22,091 bases of DNA. It comes from Nitrospira sp. UBA5699. GTDB taxonomy: Bacteria; Nitrospirota; Nitrospiria; Nitrospirales; Nitrospiraceae. Each line of letters begins with the position of its first letter. The first letter of the stretch is position 1. Shown in pieces: positions 21,949 through 22,091 of this stretch. The stretch is from positions 29,187-51,277 of the forward strand of contig DIHJ01000062.1 of the NCBI GenBank assembly GCA_002420105.1, written 5' to 3'. The translations under genes were made by a program, and so were the position numbers. The notes below the pieces were generated by a model. The model saw nothing but the letters and a program-made list of their open reading frames with translations, made no database searches and was not told the origin of the DNA.

Positions 21949-22091
21949 ATGGAAAGACAGGCGAAAATATTTCCCCGGCGATCCGCGCCGGAACAGGGCG
22001 CTCGAATGGTAGAGACCATTTATGGGTGCAAATGGTCACTGACGGTCTATCAGCTCCTGGCCAACGGTATTAAACGGCCGGGGGAGATGGT
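21949..22091 (+). CDS. HxlR-family transcriptional regulator, 5' part only
   Basis: An open frame from ATG 21949 to the window end, 47 complete codons. 'MVETIYGCKWSLTVYQLLANGIKRPGEMV' (given as parts: YGCKWSLTVYQLL, NGIKRPGEM) matches the start of the HxlR winged-helix domain, where relatives read GGKW-x-L-x-I-L-x-x-L followed by a G-x-x-R-F-x-E turn. Here the first Gly-Gly is Gly-Cys, placing a cysteine at the helix start. HxlR relatives such as YodB and HypR sense quinones or aldehydes through cysteine, so this residue is of interest. ATG 22006 is an alternative start that gives a shorter N-terminus. No strong ribosome site precedes either. It is divergent from the SDR gene. Confidence 0.72.
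   Translation, partial: MERQAKIFPRRSAPEQGARMVETIYGCKWSLTVYQLLANGIKRPGEM

Overview
This is a GC-rich, mostly plus-strand bacterial segment that most resembles a Nitrospira-type (Nitrospirota) nitrite oxidiser. That placement is an inference. It rests on an NxrC/EbdC-like haem b subunit beside pentahaem c-type cytochromes, secreted caspase-like/TPR proteins, small zinc-ribbon proteins in an operon with CBS and M48 genes, and a structured intergenic repeat that resembles elements I associate with Nitrospira genomes. No 16S rRNA or tRNA is present to confirm it. No gene-free stretch exceeds about 260 bp. I saw no CRISPR array, transposase, tRNA or rRNA.

Layout. (1) 1-7426: the 3' end of an AhpD-like gene, then an exported redox block. 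It holds a TPR protein, an ethylbenzene-dehydrogenase-gamma/NxrC-like haem b protein, two paralogous pentahaem cytochromes c (translationally coupled), a caspase-fold/TPR protein lacking the catalytic cysteine, and a small secreted protein. (2) 7540-11459: a mercury-resistance locus. It has a MerR-type operator/promoter, merF, a decayed metallochaperone-like fragment, a Crp/Fnr-family regulator, merA with an N-terminal HMA domain, and a secreted DsrE-family protein. No merR, merT or merP lies in the window. (3) 11604-14946: a YnfA-family membrane protein, a 122-bp element with terminal inverted repeats, and three minus-strand genes (MFS transporter, lipoprotein, cytoplasmic DsrE-family protein). 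(4) 15203-17153: two tiny zinc-ribbon proteins, a CBS-pair protein and an M48 lipoprotein protease, probably one operon. (5) 17336-20854: a TetR regulator with a near-consensus promoter and a perfect palindromic operator. A second copy of the same operator precedes a run of SDR, YHS, ABM-fold, 4-oxalocrotonate-tautomerase-like and AhpD-like genes. (6) 21062-22091: a second SDR transcribed divergently from an HxlR-family regulator that runs off the window end.

How the parts may work together. Region 1 looks like an envelope electron-transfer module: haem b and multihaem c carriers plus TPR scaffolds. Region 2 takes up and reduces Hg(II), with control split between an off-window MerR-type activator and a local Crp-like protein. 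Region 5 is the best candidate for an undescribed system. It is a TetR regulon whose products (quinol-monooxygenase-like ABM fold, tautomerase, AhpD-like thiol protein, SDR, YHS) and whose regulator cysteine (in a GCLVGNSASE segment resembling NemR) together suggest a response to quinone or electrophile stress. The HxlR/SDR pair in region 6 would fit the same theme.
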